Assembly: GCF_018343535.1 (NCBI RefSeq)
Contig: NZ_JAGYPF010000001.1
Location: 1,240,001-1,304,000, forward strand
Length of the DNA stretch: 64,000 nt
Source of the DNA: Neobacillus rhizophilus
GTDB lineage: Bacteria > Bacillota > Bacilli > Bacillales > Cytobacillaceae
Direction: 5' to 3'
The translations under genes were made by a program, and so were the position numbers. Shown here piece by piece: positions 55,745-64,000 of this stretch; within the stretch, counting starts at the first letter, position 1; the number at the start of each line of letters is the position of its first letter. The notes beneath the pieces were generated by a model, which was given only the letters and a program-made list of their open reading frames with translations, did no database searches and was not told the DNA's origin.

Positions 55745-55782
55745 GCCTAATTGCAGAGACAGCATATAGATTTAGACAAAAC

Positions 55783-55812
55783 AAAAAGCAGTCGTCTAGG
55801 CTGCTTTTTATT
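55783..55812 (+). terminator. Right-hand terminator of CE3
   Basis: AAAAAGCAG-TCGTCTAG-GCTGCTTTTTATT; symmetric A and T runs. Confidence 0.6.
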
Positions 55813-55930
55813 GGTATTTTTTATGATTTTTCAGAATAAACACTAACATGAGCCTTTATTCTTGCAATAAGCTTTATTTTTTCTGAAAATACATAAGGGA
55901 CTCTAATAAAAAAATAGGCTGGTAATAAAA

Positions 55931-56797
55931 ATGTTTCAAAATTTAACTCGGAGGACATTTATTAAAAGAACATTTGGTTCCCTGCTAACAGTCCTCGGAA
56001 TGGGGGCGGGGGGATATTATTATGCAAATCGAATTGAACCATCTCTTCTTGAAATTAAACAATTGGAAATCATTCATGAACGAATTCCCAGCAGCTTTAA
56101 CGGAAAAAAAATAGTCCAATTCAGCGACACCCATCTTGGTTTTCAATATACCTTGGATAAGTTTATAGGTTTAGTTGATTCCATCAATGACCTCAAGCCG
56201 GACATTATTGTTTTTACGGGCGATTTAATGGACGAGCCAAATAAATATTTGGAAACGAATCAGCTCGCGCCAATTCTAAAGAAATTGCATGCGCCATTAG
56301 GAAAGTATTGTATATATGGGAACCATGATCATGGCGGTTATGGCTCAGAAATATATCGGGAAATTATGAATACAGCGGGTTTTACTATCCTGTTAAATTC
56401 AGCAGTTTCAGTTACCTTAGAGGATAACAGTTTTATCAGCCTGCTTGGGATTGATGACCGAATGTTAGGCAGACCTGATATTACGACAGCCATAAAAAAT
56501 GTGCCAAATAATTGTTTTAAAATATTATTATCACACGCGCCAGATATGGCCGATACCGCAAGCTCATACCCGATCGAATGGCAGCTGAGCGGACACAGTC
56601 ACGGCGGTCAGGTTAAACTTCCGTTTATCGGCGCTCTTGTTATTCCGCCTTTTGCGAAGATTTATCAGGAAGGTCATTACATTGTCCGCGGCGGCCATGA
56701 GCTAAATCTTTATGTAAATAGGGGAATCGGCACGACACGCCTGCCTTTCCGATTTATGGCCAAGCCAGAGCTTACAGTGTTTACTTTAAAAAATTAA
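55931..56797 (+). CDS. ykuE: Tat-exported metallophosphoesterase YkuE
   Basis: Calcineurin-like phosphoesterase of 288 residues. The N-terminus has the twin-arginine motif Arg-Arg-Thr-Phe-Ile-Lys followed by a hydrophobic core, so it is probably Tat-secreted; B. subtilis YkuE is a known substrate of TatAyCy. Metal motifs: FSDTHLG, GDLMDE, GNHDHGG, LLSHAPD and SGHSHGG. B. subtilis YkuE binds cell wall. The 3' end overlaps the convergent GGDEF-EAL gene by 12 bp. ATG 55931 has only a weak site; later starts would lose the Arg-Arg motif. Confidence 0.9.
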   Translation: MFQNLTRRTFIKRTFGSLLTVLGMGAGGYYYANRIEPSLLEIKQLEIIHERIPSSFNGKKIVQFSDTHLGFQYTLDKFIGLVDSINDLKPDIIVFTGDLMDEPNKYLETNQLAPILKKLHAPLGKYCIYGNHDHGGYGSEIYREIMNTAGFTILLNSAVSVTLEDNSFISLLGIDDRMLGRPDITTAIKNVPNNCFKILLSHAPDMADTASSYPIEWQLSGHSHGGQVKLPFIGALVIPPFAKIYQEGHYIVRGGHELNLYVNRGIGTTRLPFRFMAKPELTVFTLKN

Positions 56798-58888
56798 AAA
56801 ACGCTCTTCCAGCAAGGTTGGTGGGATAGGCTCCGAATAATAAAAGCCTTGAATTTTGTGGCAGCCCGCCTGAATCAAAAATTCAGCCTGTTCTTTCCTC
56901 TCCACGCCCTCGGCAATCACTTCAAGGCCAAGGCTTCTGCCAAGGTGGATAATGGTCGATGTGATTGCCGCATCCTTATCATCGTCTAATATTTCCTTGA
57001 TGAACGATTGGTCGATTTTCAGACAATCAAGTGGGAACCTTTTCAAATAGTTTAACGATGAATACTCTGTTCCAAAATCATCAACTGATATTAAAAGACC
57101 CAAGTCTTTTAGCTTTCTTAGAAGCGGGATTGTTTCCTTCATGTCCCGCATAATGCCTTCGGTAATTTCAATTTCTAATGACGTAGGCTGAATTGAATAT
57201 TTATTGATCATCGATTGAATAAAAGAAACCAAATTAGGCTGTTGAAATTGTTTCGGTGAAATATTTATTGCAATCCGTATACCCATGATCCCTTTATCAT
57301 TCCAGCTTTTAATTTGTTTACAGGCATTTTCTATTACCCAATTCCCTATAGAAACAATAAGGCCTGTATCTTCAGCGATTGGAATAAAAACCCCTGGGGA
57401 AATCCAGCCGAACTCTGTATTCTTCCAGCGCAGAAGCGCCTCAAAAGATGCAGCTTTCCCGGTCAGGACATCTATTTGGGGCTGATAATACAATGTAAGC
57501 TCGCCCCTGTCTATCGCTCTTCTTAGATGAGTTTCCAAAGTTACAATATTGGAAAATAACGAATTCATATCTGATCGATAAAATTGGTAATGCGCCCGGC
57601 CTCTCTCCTTAACGCGAAAAAGCGCCTCATCTGCATTCTTAATTAACATTTCTGCATCCTTCCCATCATTAGGGTACATGCTGATTCCAATGCTTGGAGA
57701 AATAAAATACTCATGGGAATTAAAATAAAAGGATCGAGAAAAGGAAGTAAGCAGCTTTCCTACAAAAAAATTAGCCCCGGAACGATTTGTGTTAAGCAAT
57801 AGAATAGTAAATTCATCCCCGCCAACCCGGTAAATAAAACAGCATTCATTTTGGAATTGTAATAACCGGTTGGAAACCTGCTTTAAAATTTCATCCCCAG
57901 CCAAATGTCCAAGAGTATCGTTCAAATATTTAAATCTGTCCAAGTCGATTGAGATTAAGGCAAACTCCTCTGCCGGATGATGGTCAGCCGGGATACGTTC
58001 ATTTAAATGTTCAAGCAGGGCGCGGCGGTTAAATAATCCTGTCAATTGATCATGAAATGCCATGAATTTTATCATTTCCATGTTTTTTGCCTGCTCTGAC
58101 AAATCTCTTAAAATTATGTAGACCCCGTTTATTTCCCCGTATACGACAATTGGTACTGTTTTTATATGTACAATGAGCCGTTTCCCTTTATTGTTTAAAA
58201 TTTTACAATCCAGTGACTCAAGAGAAAAACCGGAACACGTCTTTTCGATAAGACCTTTAAACTTTTCCAAATCATGGTCATCAATTAAATCATAAATCGA
58301 CCGATTTGACAGATGTCTTTCCAATGATCCCGTCAAAATAGCAGCAGCCGGGTTTGCTTCCATTATTTTTCCTTCCGGACTAATGATAATAATTGCATCC
58401 AAGTTATGGTCAACTATAGAGCGGTATCGCTGCTCACTTTCGCCGATTCTTTTTCTCTCAAGGGACCATTCGGTAATATCTCTTGTTACTGCTACAATAT
58501 AACGAATGGCGTTATCCTCATCATAGATTGGAGTTAAAATGGATTCCCCGTAAACCTCTTTCCCGTTATCGCCATAAAATACATCGTCAAAAGTAATGAT
58601 TTCCCTTTTTTTTAATAGTTTCTCATACATTCGCTGAAGCGATTTGGCAAAATCCTCTGGCAGAACATCCTGAAAAGTCCTCCCTATCGCCTCCACATTT
58701 AAGTTTGCCTTTCTCATTCCCGCCTCATTGATAAACAGGTATCGAAAGCTTGGGCCTTCTTCCACTTTGACGACAAATACCATATCCTGTATATATTGAA
58801 AAATAATATCGAAGATGATTTCCTGTATTTTAGGCCCGGCTTTCCCGGATTCAATTTCACTTATAAAAAACTGATTGAATTGGGTCAT
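56786..58888 (-). CDS. PAS-PAS-GGDEF-EAL cyclic-di-GMP signalling protein
   Basis: A 700-residue cytoplasmic sensor-type protein without membrane segments. Order: PAS (about 25-140), PAS (about 150-265), GGDEF (about 270-435) with intact YRVGGDEFTILL (356-360), and EAL (about 450-700) with FEALLRWKN (483-485), EITEG, DDFGTEYSSL and EVIAEGVER intact. Both cyclase and phosphodiesterase motifs look functional, and no RxxD inhibitory site precedes GGDEF. The signal sensed by PAS is unknown. ATG 58888 lies behind GAGGATG. The end overlaps ykuE. Confidence 0.9.
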   Translation of the reverse strand: MTQFNQFFISEIESGKAGPKIQEIIFDIIFQYIQDMVFVVKVEEGPSFRYLFINEAGMRKANLNVEAIGRTFQDVLPEDFAKSLQRMYEKLLKKREIITFDDVFYGDNGKEVYGESILTPIYDEDNAIRYIVAVTRDITEWSLERKRIGESEQRYRSIVDHNLDAIIIISPEGKIMEANPAAAILTGSLERHLSNRSIYDLIDDHDLEKFKGLIEKTCSGFSLESLDCKILNNKGKRLIVHIKTVPIVVYGEINGVYIILRDLSEQAKNMEMIKFMAFHDQLTGLFNRRALLEHLNERIPADHHPAEEFALISIDLDRFKYLNDTLGHLAGDEILKQVSNRLLQFQNECCFIYRVGGDEFTILLLNTNRSGANFFVGKLLTSFSRSFYFNSHEYFISPSIGISMYPNDGKDAEMLIKNADEALFRVKERGRAHYQFYRSDMNSLFSNIVTLETHLRRAIDRGELTLYYQPQIDVLTGKAASFEALLRWKNTEFGWISPGVFIPIAEDTGLIVSIGNWVIENACKQIKSWNDKGIMGIRIAINISPKQFQQPNLVSFIQSMINKYSIQPTSLEIEITEGIMRDMKETIPLLRKLKDLGLLISVDDFGTEYSSLNYLKRFPLDCLKIDQSFIKEILDDDKDAAITSTIIHLGRSLGLEVIAEGVERKEQAEFLIQAGCHKIQGFYYSEPIPPTLLEERFLIF

Positions 58889-59096
58889 TTCATCATCCTC
58901 ACGAACAAAATAAATTTTTTCCTTATCCTATACAATATTTCTAAATTTATTTTACAACGAAATAATTTGATTGGAAGTAATTTATAGAAAATAATGACTA
59001 TTCTACAAAAATTTTTCCTCTTTTACTTAATGTATTTCTATTTTCCTAAAAAAAACGGTATAATATAATTGTCTAAAAAAGAAAGGAGATATGATT

Positions 59097-59576
59097 TTGA
59101 ATCCCGACCAGAAATCCCCCCATAAAAAAGTAAACCTAACCATCGAAAACCTCTCACAAGCTGTCTTTATCGTGAACCGACATGCAAAGACAGCGCCAAA
59201 TCCCAAGTTTTTGTATAAACTAAAACAAGAATCATTAAAAAAATTGATTGAAGAAGGTAAAGCTAAAAAAGTGGGTCTTCACTTTTCCGAACATCCCAGA
59301 AATAGTCAGCAGCAATCCGATGTTTTAGTAGAATGCGGAAATTACCTATTCCACATTCCGCCTACTAAGAGTGACTTTATGGATCTTCCTCATTTAGGAA
59401 AATTGGACGGACATATCCGAAATCCAAAGGCAGTACTGTCCCTTAATGCAGCAAAAGCCCTGCTGCAGACTTATACAGGCATAACTGAGCTAGATCCTCC
59501 GCCAGGCAGCCCGAGAAAAAGGCCTCGGACCTATCAAAAACCGATCTTTAAAAAATTGGGTGAAAGATATTCATAG
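59097..59576 (+). CDS. ykyB: YkyB family protein
   Basis: A 159-residue soluble, basic protein matching YkyB of B. subtilis (VNLTIENLSQAVFIVNRHAKTAPN, HFSEHPRNSQQQSDVLVECGNYLFH). Function unknown. Start taken at TTG 59097, eight bases behind AAAGGAG; ATG 59091 is only two bases from the site. The tail is rich in Pro, Arg and Lys. Neighbour patA is conserved. Confidence 0.8.
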   Translation: MNPDQKSPHKKVNLTIENLSQAVFIVNRHAKTAPNPKFLYKLKQESLKKLIEEGKAKKVGLHFSEHPRNSQQQSDVLVECGNYLFHIPPTKSDFMDLPHLGKLDGHIRNPKAVLSLNAAKALLQTYTGITELDPPPGSPRKRPRTYQKPIFKKLGERYS

Positions 59577-59583
59577 TGGTTTA

Positions 59584-59609
59584 AAAGCCGGACTTTTCCG
59601 GCCTTTTTC
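59584..59609 (+). terminator. Terminator of ykyB
   Basis: AAGCCGGA-CTT-TTCCGGCC followed by TTTTTC. Confidence 0.88.
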
Positions 59610-59702
59610 ATTTGTTCTTAATACTAGAAACATCTCTTGTAAATATTCTATAATTAAGCAAAATAACTTTTATTGATTTTATCGCGGGAAGGACGGACAA
59701 TT

Positions 59703-60851
59703 TTGGAGCATTTACTTAATGAACGTGTAAAAAACATTGAAATTTCAGGGATTCGAAGGTTTTCCAATATGGTTTCCCATGTTGAGGACGTGATTTCCTT
59801 AACAATCGGGCAGCCTGATTTCCCTACCCCGGAGCATGTAAAAAAGGCGGGTATCGAAGCAATTACTGATAATTTTACCTCTTATACACATAATGCCGGC
59901 ACAATAGAATTAAGAAAGGCTGCTTGTGAATTTGTAAAAAAGAAATATCAGTTGAACTACCAGCCGGAATCGGAAGTAATCGTCACAATGGGAGCTAGTG
60001 AAGCAATTGATATTGCTTTAAGGACCATCTTAACGGAAGGCACTGAGGTTATTTTACCCGGACCGATATACCCGGGTTACGAACCGGTGATTCGAATGAT
60101 GGGGGCACAGCCGATCTATAGTGATATTCGCGAAAATCAATTTCGCTTTACGCTGGATATGATAAAACCATACATAACAGAAAAGACTCGCTGTATCGTC
60201 CTCCCTTATCCATCAAATCCTACCGGAGTAAGTCTAAACGAAGGAGAGCTACGAGAAATAGCGGATTATTTAAGGGATAAAGATATTTTCGTTCTTGCTG
60301 ACGAAATATATAGCGAGCTTTCCTATAACCAGATGCATTATTCGATTGCAAGCTTTCTTAAAGAACAAACAATAGTCATTAACGGATTATCTAAGTCCCA
60401 TTCAATGACGGGCTGGCGAATCGGCTTTTTGTTTGCTCCCGAAAATATTGCAAAGCATATCTTAAAGGTTCATCAATATAATGTTTCCTGTGCAAATTCT
60501 ATTGCTCAAAAAGCTGCATATGAGGCGCTTACAACAGGGATTGATGATGCCCTTTCCATGAAAAAGGAATATGAAAAGCGTCGTGATTATGTCTATCAGC
60601 GCCTTGAGACAATGGGTTTTGAAGTGGTCAAGCCAGACGGGGCCTTTTACTTCTTTATAAAAATTCCAAGCACGATTGCTTTGAATAGCTTTGATTTTGC
60701 AGTTAAACTTGTGAATGACGTAAAGGTAGCAGTAGTACCCGGTAGTGCTTTTTCTGAATACGGAGAAGGATATTTCCGTTTATCCTTTGCCTGCTCAATG
60801 GGCACGCTTGAAGAAGGACTAAATCGAATCGAACAGTTCCTAAAAAAGTAA
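59703..60851 (+). CDS. patA: Aminotransferase A PatA
   Basis: PLP class I/II aminotransferase of 382 residues. In B. subtilis PatA is proposed in transamination of N-acetyl-LL-2,6-diaminopimelate precursor, which would place it with dapH and dapL in this window. It starts at TTG 59703 (MEHLLNERVKNIEISGIRRFSN, shown here in part) like B. subtilis, behind GGAAGGA. Motifs: DEIYSELSY, NGLSKSHSMTGWRIGF with the PLP lysine, and RLSFACSMGTLEEGL at the C-terminus. Confidence 0.92.
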   Translation: MEHLLNERVKNIEISGIRRFSNMVSHVEDVISLTIGQPDFPTPEHVKKAGIEAITDNFTSYTHNAGTIELRKAACEFVKKKYQLNYQPESEVIVTMGASEAIDIALRTILTEGTEVILPGPIYPGYEPVIRMMGAQPIYSDIRENQFRFTLDMIKPYITEKTRCIVLPYPSNPTGVSLNEGELREIADYLRDKDIFVLADEIYSELSYNQMHYSIASFLKEQTIVINGLSKSHSMTGWRIGFLFAPENIAKHILKVHQYNVSCANSIAQKAAYEALTTGIDDALSMKKEYEKRRDYVYQRLETMGFEVVKPDGAFYFFIKIPSTIALNSFDFAVKLVNDVKVAVVPGSAFSEYGEGYFRLSFACSMGTLEEGLNRIEQFLKK

Positions 60852-60881
60852 AAGAGGCCAATCAGCCTCTTTTACTTTTTT
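60851..60881 (+). terminator. Terminator of patA
   Basis: AAAGAGGC-CAATCA-GCCTCTTT followed by TACTTTTTT. Confidence 0.85.
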
Positions 60882-60887
60882 ATGGAT

Positions 60888-61064
60888 TCAACCTTTATAT
60901 TTTCCGTTATTTTTCGCTGCTTTTACCTTTTTTGCCTTATCATGATGAATTTTATTCGTATCGGCAGAGCCCATTTCGTGGGCAAATTCTTCATTTAATA
61001 CTGCAGAATCAAAACCTTTTTTGTTTTTTTGCTGCGGGTCGTTTTTCTTTGTTCGCTTTGCCAT
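60888..61064 (-). CDS. Small basic protein, possibly spore-associated
   Basis: A 58-residue polar protein from ATG 61064 (AGGAGG in front), with Lys-rich ends (AKRTKKNDPQQKNKKGFD, KAKKVKAAKNNGKYKG) and no hydrophobic core. Its composition (Lys, Asn, Gln, Ala) resembles minor small acid-soluble spore proteins such as the YfhD group, but I cannot match it to one. Convergent to patA. Confidence 0.5.
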   Translation of the reverse strand: MAKRTKKNDPQQKNKKGFDSAVLNEEFAHEMGSADTNKIHHDKAKKVKAAKNNGKYKG

Positions 61065-61145
61065 AAACATTCCTCCTATTTTAGTTTCTAGAATAGTTTC
61101 ATGTAGGAAGGAGGTAATTATGCCTGGCAGTTTGTGGCCGGTCCG

Positions 61146-62024
61146 CTACTTTTTCCAGTACTTATATAAAGCTTGGGTACCGCTATTTTCTTCACCCAGG
61201 GAAGCTAACTTATCATACATGGATTTTGCCAAAGCCAATCCTGGCACTTCCATATCCATACGTTCAGCCTCATCCAATGCTATTTTCATATCTTTAATAA
61301 AATGCTTTATGTAAAATCCAGGCTCAAAGTCCCCTTTTAACATTCTTGGCGCCAGATTGCTCAATGACCAGCTTCCGGCAGCACCTGCTGTGATACTTTT
61401 TAAAACAGTTTCAGGATCAAGTCCCGCCTTTTCAGCATAAATAATGGCTTCACAGACACCAATCATATTAGAAGCGATCGCAATTTGGTTGCACATCTTG
61501 GTATGCTGTCCTGCTCCTGCCTGTCCTTGGTAAACAATATTGGTTCCCAACAATTTTAATAGCGGGTGAACGGCTTCAAAGGCATCGTAGTCTCCGCCAA
61601 TCATAATGGAGAGCTTTCCATCCCTTGCACCGATATCACCGCCGGAAACAGGAGCATCAATCGCATAGATGTCTCTTTTTTTAGCCTCGTTGTATATTTT
61701 TTCAGCCAGAGATGGTGAAGAAGTCGTCATGTCAATATAATAACTGCCCGGAATTCCATTTGGAATTAAGCCGTTTTCACCCAAATAGACCTCCTCAACA
61801 TCGTTTGGGTACCCTACCATCGTAATAACCACGTTTGCCTTTTCGGCAACGGCCCTCGGGGATTCCGCCCATAAAGCTCCTTTTTCGATTATTCCTGCAG
61901 CTTTTTCTTTTGTTCTTGAATAAACCATTACAGGGAATCCTGCAGCAAGCAGATGACCTGCCATGCTTTTACCCATCACCCCTATTCCAATAAAACCGAT
62001 TACTGTATTATCTGCTGTTAACAA
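61146..62024 (-). CDS. ykwC: 3-hydroxyisobutyrate dehydrogenase-like oxidoreductase YkwC
   Basis: NAD(P)-dependent beta-hydroxyacid dehydrogenase of 292 residues. The Rossmann fold begins with GFIGIGVMGKSMAGHLLAAGF; substrate motifs are DAPVSGGDIGARDGKLSIMIGG and the catalytic lysine region GQHTKMCNQIAIASNMIG. The true substrate is not known (YkwC is annotated by fold only in B. subtilis). No close operon partner. Confidence 0.85.
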   Translation of the reverse strand: MLTADNTVIGFIGIGVMGKSMAGHLLAAGFPVMVYSRTKEKAAGIIEKGALWAESPRAVAEKANVVITMVGYPNDVEEVYLGENGLIPNGIPGSYYIDMTTSSPSLAEKIYNEAKKRDIYAIDAPVSGGDIGARDGKLSIMIGGDYDAFEAVHPLLKLLGTNIVYQGQAGAGQHTKMCNQIAIASNMIGVCEAIIYAEKAGLDPETVLKSITAGAAGSWSLSNLAPRMLKGDFEPGFYIKHFIKDMKIALDEAERMDMEVPGLALAKSMYDKLASLGEENSGTQALYKYWKK

Positions 62025-62087
62025 AAAAATCTCTCCTCTCGTATATTTGCTTTTATTTTAGCATTTTCCGCCAATATTATCGTAATA

Positions 62088-62118
62088 AAAAAGACCGAAA
62101 CTTTTTATTCCGGTCTTA
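62088..62118 (-). terminator. Terminator of the 62116 lipoprotein gene
   Basis: AAGACCG / CGGTCTT on the minus strand with a 13-base loop and TTTTATT tail. Confidence 0.75.
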
Positions 62119-62586
62119 AAGTTCAGACGAAAAATTTGTTAAAAAGGCTCTACCAAAGACCTTTTTGTTATTGAACACTTCGATAGAGACAGCGTTATTC
62201 TGTTCAATCATATTTTGAAGCTCTTGGATATGCAAATCCTTTTGCAGAGGAAGCGGGTCCATAAAGATATATTTCTCCTTTTTCCCCTTAACGTCTATAT
62301 ATTCTCCGTTAAGAACCTGCTCCTCACCATAGACAATTTCCCGCCTGCCGATGGCAGCCGCCAAGCGGTCATCGTGGATGGTTACTTTCACCTTATATAA
62401 TTGGTGTCCCTCCAAAATTTCATTGTTTATTCGAAAGCGAAATTGGATTTCGTTATTTTTCGTTAACAGAGCATCCGCATAACGGTTCGCAATTAATTCA
62501 TTGGAAGTCAATATTCCACATCCGCTTAATAGAAAAGACCCGAAAATGATATAGAGACCTAAAATAAGTTTAAAGTTTTTATTCAT
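62116..62586 (-). CDS. Putative lipoprotein of unknown function
   Basis: Product of 156 residues from ATG 62586, which has AAAGGAG 8 bases upstream. Signal MNKNFKLILGLYIIFGSFLLSGCG with lipobox LLSGC (Cys near 23). The mature part has beta-like segments (IQFRFRINNEILEG, LYKVKVTIHD) and ends KVFGRAFLTNFSSEL. I do not recognise the family. The in-frame extension further upstream is not supported by a ribosome binding site. Confidence 0.65.
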   Translation of the reverse strand: MNKNFKLILGLYIIFGSFLLSGCGILTSNELIANRYADALLTKNNEIQFRFRINNEILEGHQLYKVKVTIHDDRLAAAIGRREIVYGEEQVLNGEYIDVKGKKEKYIFMDPLPLQKDLHIQELQNMIEQNNAVSIEVFNNKKVFGRAFLTNFSSEL

Positions 62587-62753
62587 TTTGACCACTCCTT
62601 TATATCTTTCACCATCGCCAAAAATTTTTGGTGTTAAACATAAGGAGAAGCATAAACTCCTTCTATGAATTACCTCGTTATACATTTAGTATTAAATACA
62701 TTCAAACATGCCTTTTAGCAGAGACAATCAATTAATAAAGATATAGCTATACA

Positions 62754-62797
62754 AAAAGAGGCTGCCACTAAAAGTTACACTTTTGGGACAGCCTCTA
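62754..62797 (-). terminator. Terminator of the azoreductase gene
   Basis: AGAGGCTGTC / GGCAGCCTCT extended stem with TTTTTG on the minus strand. Confidence 0.85.
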
Positions 62798-62810
62798 TCA
62801 TAATTAGCTA

Positions 62811-63446
62811 TTAGAATGTATGAGCTAAATCCTTTGCGCGAGCAATTGCTTTTTCTTTGATTTCCTGCGCTTTGTCAGGCATGGCATTATGGCCCTCCAC
62901 AAACAGTCCTTCGAAGGAAGGTACACCGAAGAAACTCATCATGACATTGATATAACGGTGCCCCATTTCTAGTTCTGCTGCCGGCCCTGTGGAATAAAAG
63001 CCTCCTCTGGCTTGAATATGTAATGCCTTTTTATCGGTTAATAGACCAATTGGACCCTTTTCCGTATATTTAAAAGTTTTACCCGCAACTGCCACGGAAT
63101 CAAAATATGCCTTCATGACAGGAGGAAATGAGAAATTCCATAGAGGGGTAACAAAAACATACTTGTCTGCTGCAATAAATTGCTCGCTTAACTCATTTAA
63201 ACGGCCGACTTTTGCCTTTTCGTCTGCTGATAAATCATCAAAAGACTGACCGGACCGTAACTTTCCCCATCCACTGAACACATCCACATCAATTTCAGGG
63301 ATATTTTCAGAATATAGATCCAAATGGATCACATCGTCATTAGGATTAACTTGTTTGTAAGTGTCAATAAACGCTTTACCCACTGCCATACTGTAAGATT
63401 GAGCCTCATCATGAGGGTGAGCTGTGATATATAAAACCTGTGCCAT
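62811..63446 (-). CDS. azoR: FMN-dependent NADH azoreductase AzoR-type
   Basis: Flavodoxin-like quinone/azo reductase of 211 residues. It begins [25 protein letters not shown] and contains [21 protein letters not shown] and [20 protein letters not shown], matching the acyl carrier protein phosphodiesterase-misnamed AzoR family that reduces quinones and azo compounds with NADH. ATG 63446 follows AGAAAGGTGA; an upstream in-frame start lacks a site. Several paralogues exist in Bacillus; which one this is cannot be told. Confidence 0.88.
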   Translation of the reverse strand: MAQVLYITAHPHDEAQSYSMAVGKAFIDTYKQVNPNDDVIHLDLYSENIPEIDVDVFSGWGKLRSGQSFDDLSADEKAKVGRLNELSEQFIAADKYVFVTPLWNFSFPPVMKAYFDSVAVAGKTFKYTEKGPIGLLTDKKALHIQARGGFYSTGPAAELEMGHRYINVMMSFFGVPSFEGLFVEGHNAMPDKAQEIKEKAIARAKDLAHTF

Positions 63447-63597
63447 GTCATTCACCTTTCTCTTCGATTGATATACATAGTCTGATTCAAAATCATATTT
63501 TTTAACCAATCAAAATTTATTTCAGTTTGAAATGATTAAAATCAAGGTAACTTTAAAATAAAAGCTTTAACGTATCAATTATTTTGCTTTTCAAACA

Positions 63598-63631
63598 TAA
63601 AAAAAGGATTTGTCATTTTGACAAATCCAAT
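63598..63631 (-). terminator. Terminator of the 63640 small gene
   Basis: GGATTTGTC / GACAAATCC on the minus strand, followed by T7. Confidence 0.88.
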
Positions 63632-63639
63632 AGTAGTTT

Positions 63640-63786
63640 TTATTCATTTGCGTCAATTGAATAAGGACTTTGACCTACGTTTTTTCTCATTTCATCAGTC
63701 ATTAGAAAAGGTTCATTAACATTCACTTCATTTTCTGCTTGTTCAAGATGGAAACTGCCGTCATAATGTACTGGTTTTTGTTCCAT
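63640..63786 (-). CDS. Small acidic protein of unknown function
   Basis: A 48-codon ORF with ATG 63786 preceded by GGAGTGGG and a stop followed by a strong terminator. It starts MEQKPVHYDGSFHLEQAE and includes VNEPFLMTDEMRKNVG, then ends in Asn-Glu. Mostly acidic, no hydrophobic segment. Not recognised. The combination of start site, stop and terminator argues that it is a real gene. Confidence 0.6.
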   Translation of the reverse strand: MEQKPVHYDGSFHLEQAENEVNVNEPFLMTDEMRKNVGQSPYSIDANE

Positions 63787-63961
63787 AATACTACCCACTC
63801 CCACATTGATTTACACTTAAGATGCCCAAGTTTCATTCAAATTACTTAGAAGACTTTCAAATTTCCTCATACTATCAACATGGTATGAAGTTAAAATTCA
63901 GGTCTTTATGACTAATATTATAACTAAAAATTCTCTGAAAGAACATAATAAATTGAAAATA

Positions 63962-64000
63962 AAAACAGTAAAAAAGGACTAGCCATATTAGCCAGTCCTT
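63962..64000 (-). terminator. Partial terminator at the right edge
   Basis: AAGGACTGGC / GGCTAGTCCTT with TTTTTTAC on the minus strand; belongs to a gene beyond the window. Confidence 0.7.

Larger units (their letters stand above)
55138..55806 (+). repeat. Non-coding composite element CE3
   Basis: About 670 bp. Left: GAGCAGCC-ACCCC-GGCTGCTC stem with no T-run; GGCTATCG...CGATAGCC hairpin (55163-55187) with CTTTTATTTTTGCTC; inverted GC-rich palindrome (55259-55392); AT-rich core; direct palindrome (55611-55744); right end AGCAG-TCGTCTAG-GCTGCT with T-run at 55783-55805. Same order as CE2. Between the C39 gene and ykuE, both plus strand. Confidence 0.75.

Overview
The window reads as a chromosomal segment of a spore-forming, aerobic Bacillaceae (Bacillus/Neobacillus-like). 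Almost every gene has a recognisable B. subtilis counterpart in near-conserved order: ylbJ-coaD-rsmD-ylbGFED, ylbCBA, ctaGFEDC, ctaB/ctaA, pycA, ftsW, ylaN-L-K-J-I-H-typA-ylaF, yktC-ykzI-yktB-yktA, speA, SR1, pdhDCBA, ykyA, def, rpoY-rnjA, ktrC, ykuV, dapL-dapH, ccpC, darB, ykuJ, ykuI, ykuE, ykyB, patA, ykwC. Low GC, strong AGGAGG ribosome binding sites and intrinsic terminators at most gene ends agree with this. Identities come from reading the translations; no database search was run.

Layout. 1-4000: the end of a sporulation membrane protein gene, CoA and rRNA-modification genes, and the RicF (YlbF) operon with a structured leader region before rsmD. 4069-4937: a hotdog thioesterase and a small membrane protein. 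About 4944-6907: a group II intron (RT without an endonuclease domain) sitting directly behind the terminator of ylbC. 6955-9175: ylbC, ylbB, ylbA. 9221-17390: the whole caa3 cytochrome oxidase block (DUF420 protein, CtaG, F, E, D, C, heme O synthase CtaB, divergent heme A synthase CtaA). 17425-30563: pyruvate carboxylase, FtsW, and the yla cluster with BipA/TypA, PhoH and an inositol monophosphatase. 30733-33383: yktB, yktA and a nitronate monooxygenase. 33589-43104: arginine decarboxylase, the dual-function SR1/SR1P RNA gene (a 41-codon ORF), the pyruvate dehydrogenase operon, YkyA and peptide deformylase. 43301-45540: a 23-residue cationic peptide ORF, RpoY and RNase J1. 46381-54146: KtrC, a DUF4349 lipoprotein, YkuV, the acetyl-pathway lysine genes dapL/dapH, CcpC, DarB, YkuJ and YkuI. 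54290-64000: a C39-like lipoprotein, Tat-exported YkuE, a PAS-GGDEF-EAL protein, YkyB, PatA, YkwC, an azoreductase and small proteins.

How the genes connect. Much of the window is central carbon and respiratory metabolism: PDH feeds the TCA cycle, PycA replenishes oxaloacetate, CcpC controls TCA genes, SR1 links glycolysis to arginine metabolism, and CtaA-G make the terminal oxidase. In B. subtilis the c-di-AMP-binding protein DarB is reported to stimulate PycA, so both partners lie here. KtrC is another known c-di-AMP target.

The unexpected material is in intergenic DNA. First, a family of six copies of an about 75-120 bp element (near 3940, 16209, 22757, 29200, 43424, 46382) shows paired base changes that preserve two helices, so it behaves like a structured RNA or a palindromic mobile element. 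Second, three 670-770 bp non-coding composites (31366, 45546, 55138) sit at gene terminators; two of them contain a 134-136 bp GC-rich palindrome in inverted pairs around an AT-rich core, and the third carries a 52-bp tandem repeat instead of one arm. These, the intron at a terminator, SR1P, and the amphipathic micro-ORF are the most interesting items.
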